DNA of 64,000 nucleotides, taken from NCBI RefSeq assembly GCF_000189635.1, contig NW_002476559.1, forward strand, positions 1,426,001-1,490,000, given 5' to 3'. The first letter of the stretch is position 1. Each line of letters starts with the position of its first letter. The stretch is from Tetrahymena thermophila SB210. Its lineage: Eukaryota > Ciliophora > Oligohymenophorea > Hymenostomatida > Tetrahymenidae. The notes beneath the pieces are model-generated. The model was not told where the DNA came from, ran no database searches, and saw only the letters and a list, made by a program, of their open reading frames with translations. Position numbers and translations under genes: made by a program. Positions 1 to 12,300 of this stretch are shown piece after piece.

Positions 1-1307
1 AATATTACATAGAATATGCCCATAACGAAATTAGCATAATCAAATCTAATTACCATTTCTGCAATCCAAAGATATTTTATTAATTGAAAACTTATGAATT
101 TTTCTATATTATTAATTATTTAATTAATTATTCAATGTATTAATCAAATTTGATTTAAATCTAAAAGATATCCATAGATAGATAGATAGATTAATTCAAA
201 AATTAATCATCAAACAAGCAAACTATACTTTTCTGTTTATATCTTTAATGCCAAACCTTTCTTTATGATAATAAATCTGATATGAATCAAAAATCAATTA
301 ATTTACCTATTTTTTTAATCACTTTTAATAATTTTAGTAATAAATCGCCTTTCAAATTTTAAATGAATGACAATAGTAAAAAGATGTATTTTCTTTAACA
401 ATCATTCATTTTTTGTCTGAATATCTTTTGATTCAAATATTTCTATTTAAATTAATGCTAATACTGCATATTTACTTTAATCTGTATGCAAGTTTTAACA
501 AACCTACATTTTTCTATGAAATATTCAAGTTAAAACGATGGTAAATATGGCTGATTATATCAGATCTAAAATATATTCTTTTTTGCAATAAAATGTGTAT
601 TTTTATTTCTATTAAATCTTTTATTAATTGATTTTATAATTCTATAGAAATAAACACAGATTAATACAAATATTTTACTTTATGAAAAATAAATAAATAA
701 ATCATTTGGTTTGTTTTTACGAATAATATATACAGTTAAGGTTCATATATTAAGGCCTGTTTTTAAAAATTTGAAATTAAGGCCGGTAATCGAGGTGTCT
801 AAACAGAAATAAAGGTGGCCTTAATATATGAACCTTTACCGTATATATTTAAATATTTTAATTTTATGTGAATATGTATGTATTGTATGTGTTTATCTTT
901 TGTTTGTTACTTACATTTTAAAAAAAATTAGGAATATAATTAGGCTCAAATAATACCAATATTAAAAAGTATAGATAGAATGCAATGATAGAAATAGAAA
1001 GTATAGTGATAAAATTAAGAAAATTAATCGAATCTATGAATAATACTGACATAAAAAATATATATTGTGCTATGTATGCATTTATTTATGTAGAATTAAT
1101 TATTTTACTTATAAAATGCATTTAATTTTACAATTAATTTTCAATAATTTGAAATTGCTTGCTTCTTTGCCATTTTGATTTATTGATTGATATCGCAAAT
1201 TTTGATATTAATTATAAAACGACCTAAAAACGGTCAAAAAAGTTCATCTGAATATATTAGTAAAAGTGGCTATACTTTTATTAGTATGTGGAGATAATGT
1301 GTTTTTT
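1..1307. other. AT-rich spacer with one inverted repeat
   Basis: No coding frame with convincing composition is seen on either strand. A GATA-type microsatellite lies near 176-192. The only GC-richer stretch is the inverted repeat at 727-847, listed separately. The right end is the 3' flank of the minus-strand membrane-protein gene that stops at 1308. Confidence 0.6.
727..847. repeat. 31-bp imperfect inverted repeat with 59-nt loop
   Basis: The arms at 727-757 and 817-847 are reverse complements over 31 bases with two mismatches, and both end in GGCC at the loop side. The core of each arm is AAGGTTCATATATTAAGGCC. The loop (758-816) carries another ATTAAGGCC copy near 776-784 and is GC-richer than its surroundings. 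It could be the remnant of a short inverted-repeat transposon, or the DNA of a hairpin RNA. No target-site duplication could be confirmed by eye. Confidence 0.75.
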
Positions 1308-1859
1308 TCATAATTAACCATCATATTGGGGAGCGGTATCGTTATTCATGGGTTTGCCTTCTAAATCATCTGTCTTTTGCATAGAAGCGCTAGCAACCAT
1401 TCCAGCACAGCAGATGCAAGAGCAGCAAATAACCAATCCTAAAATACCAAGACTAATGTAGACAAGAATATAGAAAACCATAGCTAATGTATGCAATTCT
1501 CCACAACTTTTGTTATCCTTTACAGTTAAACCAATTCCACAAATGATTACAAAAATACCGCCAACTGCTTCAAGAGAAGACCAAAGAGTAGGACACTTCT
1601 AAGTCAATTTGCAGATATACAAAGGAAGTTTGATTAAAGAAACAGCAGTATAAGAAAGACAAACAATCATAGTTAATTTGGTCCAATCTATAAATTGGCT
1701 ATCATCGCATTTAGAATATCTCTCAGGATTTGTTGAAAATGCATAGAACAAACCACCGAAAATACCATAAAAGATGACGATTATAAGATCTTTGCCCCAA
1801 GCAGAATCGTTGTTACCACCGAGTTGTGGGTTTATTTGGTTTAGTTGTTCGTATTGCAT
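1308..1859 (-). CDS. small four-helix membrane protein, ciliate hypothetical
   Basis: A single exon encodes 183 residues, starting at 1859 and ending at the TGA at 1308-1310. An in-frame TAG at 1599-1601 and TAA at 1314-1316 are read as Gln. Four hydrophobic stretches are visible at about residues 24-41, 63-84, 96-112 and 124-150. The last carries a Cys-rich run (VICCSCICC) that could be palmitoylated at the membrane face. The N-terminus is polar and Asn/Gln-rich with no signal peptide, and the C-terminal tail is short and polar. The topology resembles small tetraspan families such as MARVEL-like proteins, but no family signature was recognised. The reading frame is solid; the function is unknown. 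Confidence 0.8.
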
Positions 1860-3955
1860 TTATTAAAACTCTATCAGTTTGTTTTGATGTTATTTGATTT
1901 ATTATTTTCAATTATTTCTCAATATGAATTTTAAAGAGTTTACTATAAAGAAAAAGATTATTGTCTTCAATCTGATATTATCTTATCTGATTTGTATATA
2001 TATAACAAACAATTAGTAATCTTAAAATTAAAGTAATTGTGGAAATATTTAAATGCTCACATAAAGAGTAAATAAATGAATATCTTTATTCTAAGTAGTT
2101 AAATTATTTATAAATAATTGTTTTATCATAAATTATTTTATCATTTTTGAATAAAAACTACTAAGTATAAAGAGAGAGAGAACAAAAAAATTTTTGTAAA
2201 TAAATTAATAGTTTTAAATAATAAATAATTCATTTTATTTAATTTAATTTATTTACAAAATTATACTTTTAAGCAATAATAATTACATTATTTTCATTAA
2301 ATTTTAATCTAATAAGTAAAAAAAAACTAAAATAATACATTATTTTCTAATTTTTTAAATATTTATTGAACAAAAATTAATTTTATTTTTTCTTTTAAAA
2401 TATTTTATTGAGAAAATTAATTATTTTTTAGAAGTAATATCAATGATAAAATTATTTAAACATTATTTGAATAAAAGCATTTGGTATTTAAAAATAAATA
2501 AGCATTTATTTGTGCTTGTTTGTGACTATTTTTTTTATTAAGCTTTTATTGCAAGATTTGTTTGTATAAAATAAAATTTACTACCAAAAGAAATGAATAA
2601 ATTAAATAATATATGTAGGAGTTTGTTTTTTTATTAATATTAAGTAGAAGTACGTACTATTACAGCTTATTAAATATTTAATTACCCATAATTAATTAAT
2701 TAAAATAACAATATTTCTAATAAATCAATTAAGATTGCTTTTTTTCAATAATTTCAGATATTTTTTTCAATTTATCAATAAATATTTTTTAGCTTTTTGT
2801 TAAAATAAATAAATATATTTTTCGTTGAATAAAGATTTTTATCAAAGCAAGAAATAATACCTTCAAAATAAAAAATATTTTGATTGTTTATCTCATGTTT
2901 AGTATTAATCATCTTAGCTGTTTGCTTGCTTGCTTGGCAAATTAAAAAAAGTATTTTGATACATAAATTTATATAAAAAAAATATTTTATTCTTAGTTCA
3001 AAATAAATAAATAAATAAATGGTTTATAATTAATGAGCTAAATTTTTGAGTTAACATAAATAAAATTAATTACTAGGTTAAGTATAATACAAACAATAGC
3101 TTTATTATGAATGATAAGTTAGTAATGATATTAAATAATAAAAATACAAAAAATTTAGTACATTAAATTTACATTAAAAAGTGATTTATATTATAAAAAA
3201 TTTGAAAAATATTGAAAAAATATGCTAAGTAAATTAAAAAAAGTATTTATTTCATATTGAAAACAATTTATAAACACATACAATAATTATTAAAAAAAAA
3301 TATTTTAATTTTTAAAAAATAAATTATTGAATTTAAATTGTTATTTATGATAAGATGGCCAGTAAATAAGTTAGTAAAGAAGTAAGTCAATCAACCATTC
3401 AATTAATTAATTAACCAATAAAATATAAAATGGTAGAGATAAAAAAAAAAAAGGCAAAAATAATTAATTTCTATTGTAATATATGAGACTGACTAATTAT
3501 TTACTTACTGATTGATGAATTTAATTACTTATAAATACTATTAGGTTACTTAATTTGATAATAATAAATTAAAGATTGGGATGATTCAAACAGTACATAC
3601 AAGAAAAACAAAATCATTAACAATCTTCTATAGTTTATATTATTCTTATGATATGATGATGATTTACATTCTTAATTAATTAATTAATGAAAATATTTAC
3701 AAACCACATAATAAATTAATTTAAAAATAATTTAAGATGTGGTATTTTTTAAAGTTAGGGAAAATTTTTTACTACTGAATTATTTATTTATTTATTAATT
3801 TTTTATTAATTTAATTATTTATATTTAATATTATATTTCTAGTAATTGCTCTGTTGAATGAGCAAGCATCTAATTTTATTAATTATGATATGAATAATTT
3901 CTATTTTAGCTATTTGATCTATTTTTGGATGAGCATTAATTTTTTAATTTTTTGC
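1860..3955. other. AT-rich spacer
   Basis: About 2.1 kb of A/T homopolymer-rich sequence with tetranucleotide runs such as AAATAAATAAAT near 3003-3020. No coding frame, RNA gene or conserved element was recognised. It presumably holds the promoter of the 1859 gene at its left end and the terminator of the 3956 gene at its right end. Confidence 0.55.
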
Positions 3956-4907
3956 TCAGTCGTCTAAATCTTTAAGAATATTATTCATTGATAGGCGTTC
4001 TGATTATTAATCTTTATCTTTGGTTTTATTTGTATATGTTTAATTATTATTTGTTTAAGTTTTGCTTGTCTAACTTTTATTTGATTACGTTAGTTAATCA
4101 AGAAATTATTAATTTGGTTTCTTTTAATTTTCTTCAACTTCGTCTTTTGCGTTTAAATTTAGGTTAGAGTTCATTTTTTCTAGTTCAAGAAGAATTTCAA
4201 TATCGCTTTTATTCTCGTTGATATCTATTATTGCATTATTAAATATTTTATTTTTATTGCTTTCAACATCATTTTCGATAGAGCAAAAATAAGTGTTTGT
4301 TCCTCTTCTGATATTTTCGTCATTTTAATTTCCTTGTGCTGTATTTTTTTCATTACCCTATTGCTCTCGCTTTTTTTATTCCTATGATTCAATTTACAAA
4401 TCCGACCAATTTTGAATAAATGATCCATTTTATTATTTGCTTGTTTTTGACTGTGTATCTTTACCTGATTTTCTAATAGTAGAAATATCATCAGGAATTA
4501 CTATTTTAAATAAAAAAATATATTCGACATTAAATTATGCATATTTATGTATTGATAATATCCTAGATATTGCTTGAACAAAAACTTTTTAATCTGTCTA
4601 AAATCTTAAAATAAATTTTACTTATTTCTGAATTTTTCTCTTTTTATTTGCAGCTTTAGCATGGTCCCATTTTTTCTAATTTTTACACTAACTTCCTAAT
4701 TATTTATCCTTAAATTCTTAATTAGATTGTTATTGTAAAATATAATGTTAAATTTCTATAAGATTCAAAGTAAATTCATCAAATTTATTCTTATTCACAA
4801 ATCAATCAGCTTAATCTTAAAGTAAATATACAAAAAAAATTATTAATTAATTAATTGCTGGTTTTGTTTAAAGCTTTATTAAATACAAATAATTAATAGT
4901 ATTCCAT
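3956..4907 (-). CDS. unrecognised protein, Lys/Asn/Gln-rich C-terminus
   Basis: With TAA/TAG as Gln, one minus-strand frame stays open from about 4758 down to the TGA at 3956-3958. A different standard-code reading of the same stretch is a shadow. The C-terminal 160 residues are hydrophilic and Asn/Gln/Lys-rich. The N-terminal part holds a basic segment (KIRKKWDHAKAANKKRK) and a weakly hydrophobic stretch. The open frame has no early Met and begins just after TATAG, a good 3' splice site. The start is therefore probably in an upstream exon: an ATG at 4907 giving MEYYQLF, followed by GTATTT, joins in phase. A further intron inside 4490-4600 is possible. Start and splicing are tentative and no family was recognised. 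Confidence 0.45.
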
Positions 4908-6388
4908 TTATTAATTCAAATAATTAGCCAACAAAGTAAATTTTACTAAAATGTGATATATTAATTAAAAATAATATTCTAATATTAATATTTGGTATTC
5001 TTTATCTTTTGTTCAATAATTGCATAATTAATTAATTATTTTTTCTCTCTTAAAAATAAATAGTTGAAAATTTTAATTCTATAAAATATTTTTTGAATTA
5101 AAATTATCAAATAAATTTCGAATTATTCTTATTTTGATTAAGCCAAAATAAATATTTTGTAAATCAAATAAATTTTTTGCAAGATAAGTAAGTATACATT
5201 TTTTTAGTATTTATCATCGAAAATTTTGTGTTATTGATAAAAATAAAATAAATGTCTATCATCTAAGATATTATGTGATTATTAAATGAGTACTAATAAA
5301 TAAAATATAATTTCTGCTTAATTAATAATATTTTTATCATTTTTTTGCAAAATAATTAAAATAAATCATTATAAAATTTTTTCAAAACCAAATATTTTTA
5401 AAATTTAATTCTGATTTTTGATTTTTTCATTCGAATTTTAAAAAATATCTCTTTGTTTCATATTGGTTTTTAAAATACTAATTATTATTAAAAATTCTAA
5501 TTTTTAATTTAATTTGTTAGAGTTAGCAATTGATAATTATTAAGTTTTTCACTAGACTTAAAAACTTTTTAATTATTTGATTATGTAGCTAGCTTTGAAA
5601 TAAATTAAATTAATATTACATTGTTTATAAAAATAAATTAAAATACCATTATTTTTATAAATATTTGTTCTAACTTTTATTTAATTATTTACTGAACAAT
5701 AAATTAATAATTTACTGACAGATAAAGTTATACATTTAAAAAAATAATAATTAAAGAAAAATAGTATTTATATTTTAATGGACTAAATAATATAGAAATT
5801 CTTAAAAACTAAGATTGATCTAGCATTTAGAAGAATGCTTTGTATGTAAAATTATTCAAATTTAAGAGGTTTAGCAAACTTAACTTGCTATAAGTATTTA
5901 TCTAGTATATTTACTTTTTTGACTCACAAATAAATGTCTAATAAATTTGCAAATAAACAATTTTTAGTTTTGTGTTACTTAATATATTTATCTATCTAAT
6001 AAGAAACGATGAATGAAAGGCTGATTGACAAACAGACAGAAAGACAGATAGTATGCATTAATATTTATTTATTCATTAATTTTAAAGATAATTAATATAT
6101 TTATTTATTAATTTATGCTCAACTAATTTGATGATAAATAGTTTTTATTAACATAATATAATAGATAAAATAAGTAGAATTAACTAATGGGAAATATAAA
6201 GAAACTGATTATAGCAAAAAAATACAATTCATCTACCTCATACTATTTATTTAAATAATTAATTTATTAATTAATTAATTAGCTGTTGATATTAATTAAA
6301 GTAGTTATTAACAGGTAAGTAGGAAATCAATTACTCAGATAATAAAATAAGAAACAATAAGTAAAAATAAATTTAGGATTGACTAAAT
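4908..6388. other. AT-rich divergent spacer
   Basis: The spacer lies between the minus-strand gene starting near 4907 and the plus-strand EF-hand gene starting at 6389. It is extremely AT-rich with short tetranucleotide repeats and no recognisable gene. It must hold both promoters. An in-frame TGA at 6380-6382 immediately precedes the downstream start codon. Confidence 0.55.
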
Positions 6389-9300
6389 ATGTCCAAGTCA
6401 AGATACTCAGAATTATCTAGAGCAAGTTAAAAAACTTAGCAACTTATGGAAGAAATAAGCTCAATGAATGAATCAAAGTAATAGTTTGTTTTTATTATTT
6501 AGAGTTTACATGCTATTCATTCATTAATTATTAAAAAATCATTATAAAAATGAATGTAAGAAGGTAGATAGATGGTATTTCATAAATTTTTATTAAATCA
6601 AAAGGTTAGTTAAAGCCCAAGGAGCTATTGATGCGAATACTCTTTACAATATATGGGCTGCATTAGGTTTTTAATTAATTTTTTTAATTCTTAACTAAGT
6701 TATTACAATATTAATAAATTTTAAAGGGAGCCTCATTTCCAAGAGCTTAAAACTTGGTAGAGCTTTGCAGATCCCAAAATTTGGAACTTTTACATTTTCA
6801 TATCCAGAAATAGATTTAAAAGTAAGCATTTATTCATTTATTATACAAAATTAAAATGGATGTTTTATTTCTTTGCACAATCATAATAAATAAATAAAAT
6901 AAATTGTTTCTTCACTTTGTATTTTAAAGTAGAAATAAATTATTTCTTTAATAACAAAAAAGCATACTACAAATGCTGAAAGTAGAAACTCTGAAAATAG
7001 AGAACCTGTTTTTATTGTTTCTAAAGAATTTGCTTAGGGATCTGAAATTAAAAGTGGAGTCTTCAGAGAGAAAGGTTTGAGGCCATTTCAACTAACAAGT
7101 CTAAATGGAAATATCTAAATGACCTAACTTTCATTTACAGAGCTTGGAGCTCTTTCTAAAACAGACAAGGATATTGCCTACTTGGCTATTTAAAGGATAA
7201 AATATCGACTTGAACAACTAATAAAATAGGTAATTAATTAATTTGTGATAATTGATTAATAATCATTGTGTTATTTACTCATAGAATCCATTAAATGAAG
7301 CTATCGTTTTGGAAATACCTTGCGTGGGTACTTTGATGATAAAAAATAGTGTTTGCGCTGTAAATTTTAGTGAATTTCTTGTCGTTCAATTACAAGTAAT
7401 AAAAGAGTATTAAATCCAACATAATTAATAAAATAAATGAATTATATTTATAGGGAATATTCAAAGAAACCATGGACTAGAGGAGAAGCAAAATAAGCAA
7501 TTTAACTTCTTTGAAGCTTTAGCAACTAGTATATATTGATAATACATTTATTTAATTATTTTTATGTTCATTTTATTGTATTTCAAATAGGAAGAAAACT
7601 ATAAAAACTTAGATGAAGGGGCTAAATAATGGTTGGGAAAAAATCTAAATATTGATGCAGAAAAAGATTGGAAAAGAAAGATTTTTTTTGCCAAAACTCC
7701 TGATGCTCTTTCAATAAAAAATGATGATATTATATCACAATTCTAGAGGACATCGTGCTCTACTCTTTTTGGCACAGTAGGCAATAAGGCCTATAGGTAA
7801 TTTTATATTTTTATTAAATATTCTTCATTTTATAAATTTATTTTTTAGGCCAAAAAGATTTTCAGATAAACCAGAAAAATTTAAAACAGAAAGCGACACA
7901 ACCAGTGTTAACAATTAGCCTAAAGAAAGCGCTGCATAAACAATAGCCAACTATAAGATATTTAAACAATTTTAAAATTTTATAAAAAACAAATTTATGA
8001 GCTCTGAAGCAGTAAAAAATTTTTTATTTGTTAGATATCATTATTAATTATTAAATTAATTTAAATTTATGTAGAGCTTTAAATTAGTTCTAAATGAAGG
8101 AACTGGAAATCAACATTTGAAAAATTTAATGATTGATTAGACTACATTTAAGGGCGGCTTGTAAAAAATCAGCTTTGAAATATCAGATTAAGATTTAGAA
8201 TAGCTCTTCAAATTCATAGACAATAAAAAAGACGGACTTATTGATTAAGAAGAATGGAATTAGCACTTTACTTTTGACAGTTAATCTTTCAAAATTATTT
8301 TTTATATTTTTATTTTGAATTAAAATTATTTGCTTTAGTTTTTGATTAATTAAAATAAATAAATAATCCCATCCTCTCTTACATTTTAAAACCTCTTACA
8401 TAGATATTATTTAGGAAAAATATTTAGGATAAAAATTTAAATTTTTAAAAAACTTATAAAATCCATGTTTTATAAATTAATTGTACAAAATAGATATTTA
8501 CTCTAATACATAATTCTTTGATGAACTCAAAAAAAAAATATTGAGGTTTTCAGGTTTATTAAAACATAATTTCCAATAGATTTATTAATTAATATATTTA
8601 AAAATAAACGAAACTTTACAGTAAAGATTAAGATTTTTTTATTATTAAATTTAATCAAAGAGAAATTAATTTGAACATAAATTATTTTACTTAATAAAAA
8701 GGAACTCCTTAAGAATGGATTTAATCAGTCAAAAGTAGAGAGAATATAAATTAATCTGAATTAATGAAAAATATGGGAATTTCTAAAAATAAATTGGAAC
8801 TCTCTTTTTAAGATGTTGTTATATGTATTAAAAGGCTTATGAATTGCAAGCTGAACGAATCTGACAAAATAACAAAATTTATACTCAAAGATAAATAGTC
8901 TATTAGTGTTAAAAACCTAATTTCTGTTTTTACCAATTAAAGTAGCAGTACTCTAATTTAAATTAATGAATAAGACGGGTTAAAATCTGAAGCACTTTAA
9001 CAAGGCTCTAAGGTTTTAGACAAGAAAAAACAAAATTTAAGTAAGACTTATTTATTTTTGAATTTAATTAATTATTTAAAAACATAGAAGACAAATGTTT
9101 ATTTATTTATTTTTAAATAAATTTTATTAAAAAAGAAGATGGAGGAGATAATTCCGATGAATGGCTTATGGAAATGTATAAAAAAATTAAAAGAAATTTA
9201 AATTCAAGGTTAGACAAAGATGTTTTACAAAATAAATTACAACAAATGGATGCTCATAATAGAGGATATTTAGATATGATAAATTTTAGCAGTTGCTTAC

Positions 9301-12300
9301 TTTAATGCAAATTAGGTTTGAATCCTTAAGAAATAGATAAAATTTGTGAGTTAATAGAAAAATCTGATGCATCACTTCATATAGATTATTCTAAATTCTT
9401 ATAGAAAGTTGAAAATTCACTTAAGATTTAAAATTCTAAAGAAGGACTTGATTTTATTGCTACATAAATTTAGAATTATATAAAAATGTATTGCAATAAT
9501 GATGTCCACAAGTTTTTGTAAAAGCTCAAACTAGTTAATCAGCAAAAAAAAAGCAATTAAAATACAGAAGGAATGCTTTTAAACAATTTTGTGAAAGGTT
9601 TGCAGCAACTCATTTTTTAGAAAGATCCTCAAATCATAGCAAACAGTTGCGATATTATAGATATAGACAAGGACGGATTTATTGATAAGTTTGACTTAGA
9701 AACATTTCTGAAGAGATATTCGTATATACAATCGTCTATAGGCCATAATGATTTTAGCCAATCCGAGTAATTTGTTTAAAACAAACATTCAATTTTATTT
9801 ATTTAAAAAACCAAATTCATTTTTTAAATTACAATTTTTGGTTTTTATAAAATTTAAAAGTGAAAATTTTTTACAAATTTTACTAAAATAAAAATAATTT
9901 CCAATAAACTTGGAAATAAAACAAACAATAAGCTAATCTTATACATAAATTACCAGAGAAAGATATAAATTAATTTTTGATATGTAAATTAGAAATAAAC
10001 CTGAACTTTATTTTTAGTATCATTTTTTTATTTTTTTTTACACTTTGATTGAAAAAAAAACTTAAAACTCAAATAATAAAATAAAAAAACATAAACAGAT
10101 TAGATTAAGAATATTATAATTTTGAATAAAACCACATGATTTATTTATAAAGCAAAAATGGAATTATTTTATACCTATTTTTTGATTTTTAGCTTTAAAT
10201 TTTAAAAATAAAATAATAATAAATAAAACAATAATTTATTTCTTTTAAATAACTATTCATTTTTTTTAGAAGCTTTCAATTTATTTTAAATAAAATAAAA
10301 ATATTTATGAAAAGAATCAAATTTTCTTTATAATTAATTTTATTGTTTTAAAAAACAATAATAAGCCAATTTAAAATATTATTTTCTCGTATTAAAAATA
10401 AATTCTTTTATTTTGTAATTAATTATTTTAGAAATACTTTTTTCACTTTATTTCAAATAAGAAAAAAAATATTTGTTGAAGAGATTTCCTTCAAAATACA
10501 ATTTTAATTTTTTAGAAATCAATTTTAATTCAATTTAAATTTAAATTTTTGTTTAAAAATTAGTTTTACCAAAAATCAAGAAAATTACAGAGTTTTTCCT
10601 ACTAAAGAAATTTAAACTGATTAACTGGAAAGAATTATCAGAGATTTAAAAAATCACTTAGTAGAAAGAAAGATTTCTCTTTATGATAGTTTCAAGTTTT
10701 TAGATAGTAATAATGATGGTTTTATAACTATTTCTGAATTAAATGAGAACCTATAGAAAAATTTGCAATTTTAGCTAAGTTAGTTGGCAATAAATGGACT
10801 CTTTTCCTATTTAGACTACCTAAGAATAGGAATGTTTGATTATTCTAGGTGGCATTAAGTTTTATCTAGAATTATCTTGCAAACAGAGCCTATAATAAGC
10901 GATAACTTCGATTACTAGTATTAGCTTATTAAATAAGTTCAAGAATGGTTTGCAATTCAAAGTAATTAATTTTTTTTTGATTATCAAGCAATTTTTATTA
11001 AATTTTATTCTAAATAAATTAGACATGAGCTCGCTAGATGCTTTCAGGATTGCTGATAAGGATTTTGATGGGTATATTAATAAAGAAGATTTAAAGAAAT
11101 TCCTTCTAGAAAATGTGAATGTGAGTTCAAAAGAATTAACAGTTCAAAACTTAGATAGACTTTTTAAATTAATTGACAGATCTAAGAAAAATAGCATAGA
11201 CAGAAATGATTTTATAGTATTAATAGATCCAAAGAATTAAATAAGTTAAATAAGTTAGAAGAGCTTAAAGTCATTTAAATCAATAGGAAGATACTAAACA
11301 GTCTCTGACTCAATAAAGACTAGCGAATCTAATGGGTTTGAACCAGATAACTAAAATTGGATAAAAAATTGCTTATAGTAAATATCTATTTACTTTTCTA
11401 AATAAGAAAAAAATATATAAGAGTAATTTGAGATTGTCTCTGGATATAAACCCTAAGTTACTTATTCACGGTTTGTAAAATGGATAGAGCAATCTGATGC
11501 TCTCCATGGCTTTAATCTTACAGACAAGCTTTCTTAGCAATTATTTTCCTATCTAGATCCTCACAAAAAAGGTTTTATAACAATAAAGGATTGGAAAAAT
11601 TGCTTATCAAATTACTTAGGTAAATTTTTATAAATAGCATTTTTAATTATTTTTAATGACTAAATTATTTAATTTAGGATATGAAGAAGTCAAATTGAAA
11701 GAAATTAAAGAAGCCCTGCTTAGTAGTTTTAGTACTATTTTGGAAGGATTCAATTATCTATCGAATAATAAACTAACTATTAATTTTCTTAATTTCTCTA
11801 AGGCAATGAGCAACTTATTTCCAGGTCAATATAATTCAACGATTAAATAAAAAATATGGCTATAAATGATTCAACAAATAGGAATCAATGTATAATTAGC
11901 TTTAAAAAGCACAATTGATTTCTAGCAATTTTGCTAAATATTTGAGTTAGATTCAAAAGACCAACAGATTATTAGCAATAGTTTCAAACAAAAGTAATCT
12001 TTCTATTAATTATTCAAACTTCATTCAAAATTTTTATTTCAACCATTTTAAAAATCTATTTTTTATGATTTCAAAAATTTTATTTTTCTCATCCTAAAAA
12101 ACTTATTTTAGGGATTTGGATAAAAGATTTATTTATATTTTTTAATAATAAAAATCAATAAAATAAATGGATAAAAAAAGTTAATTTCTTTAAAAAGTTT
12201 AAATTATAAATGAAAATTTGATTATTTATAATAAAAAAATAAGGTGATTACTAATATTTTTAATATTAAATTTTGATTTACCAAGATTTAATTTTAATTT

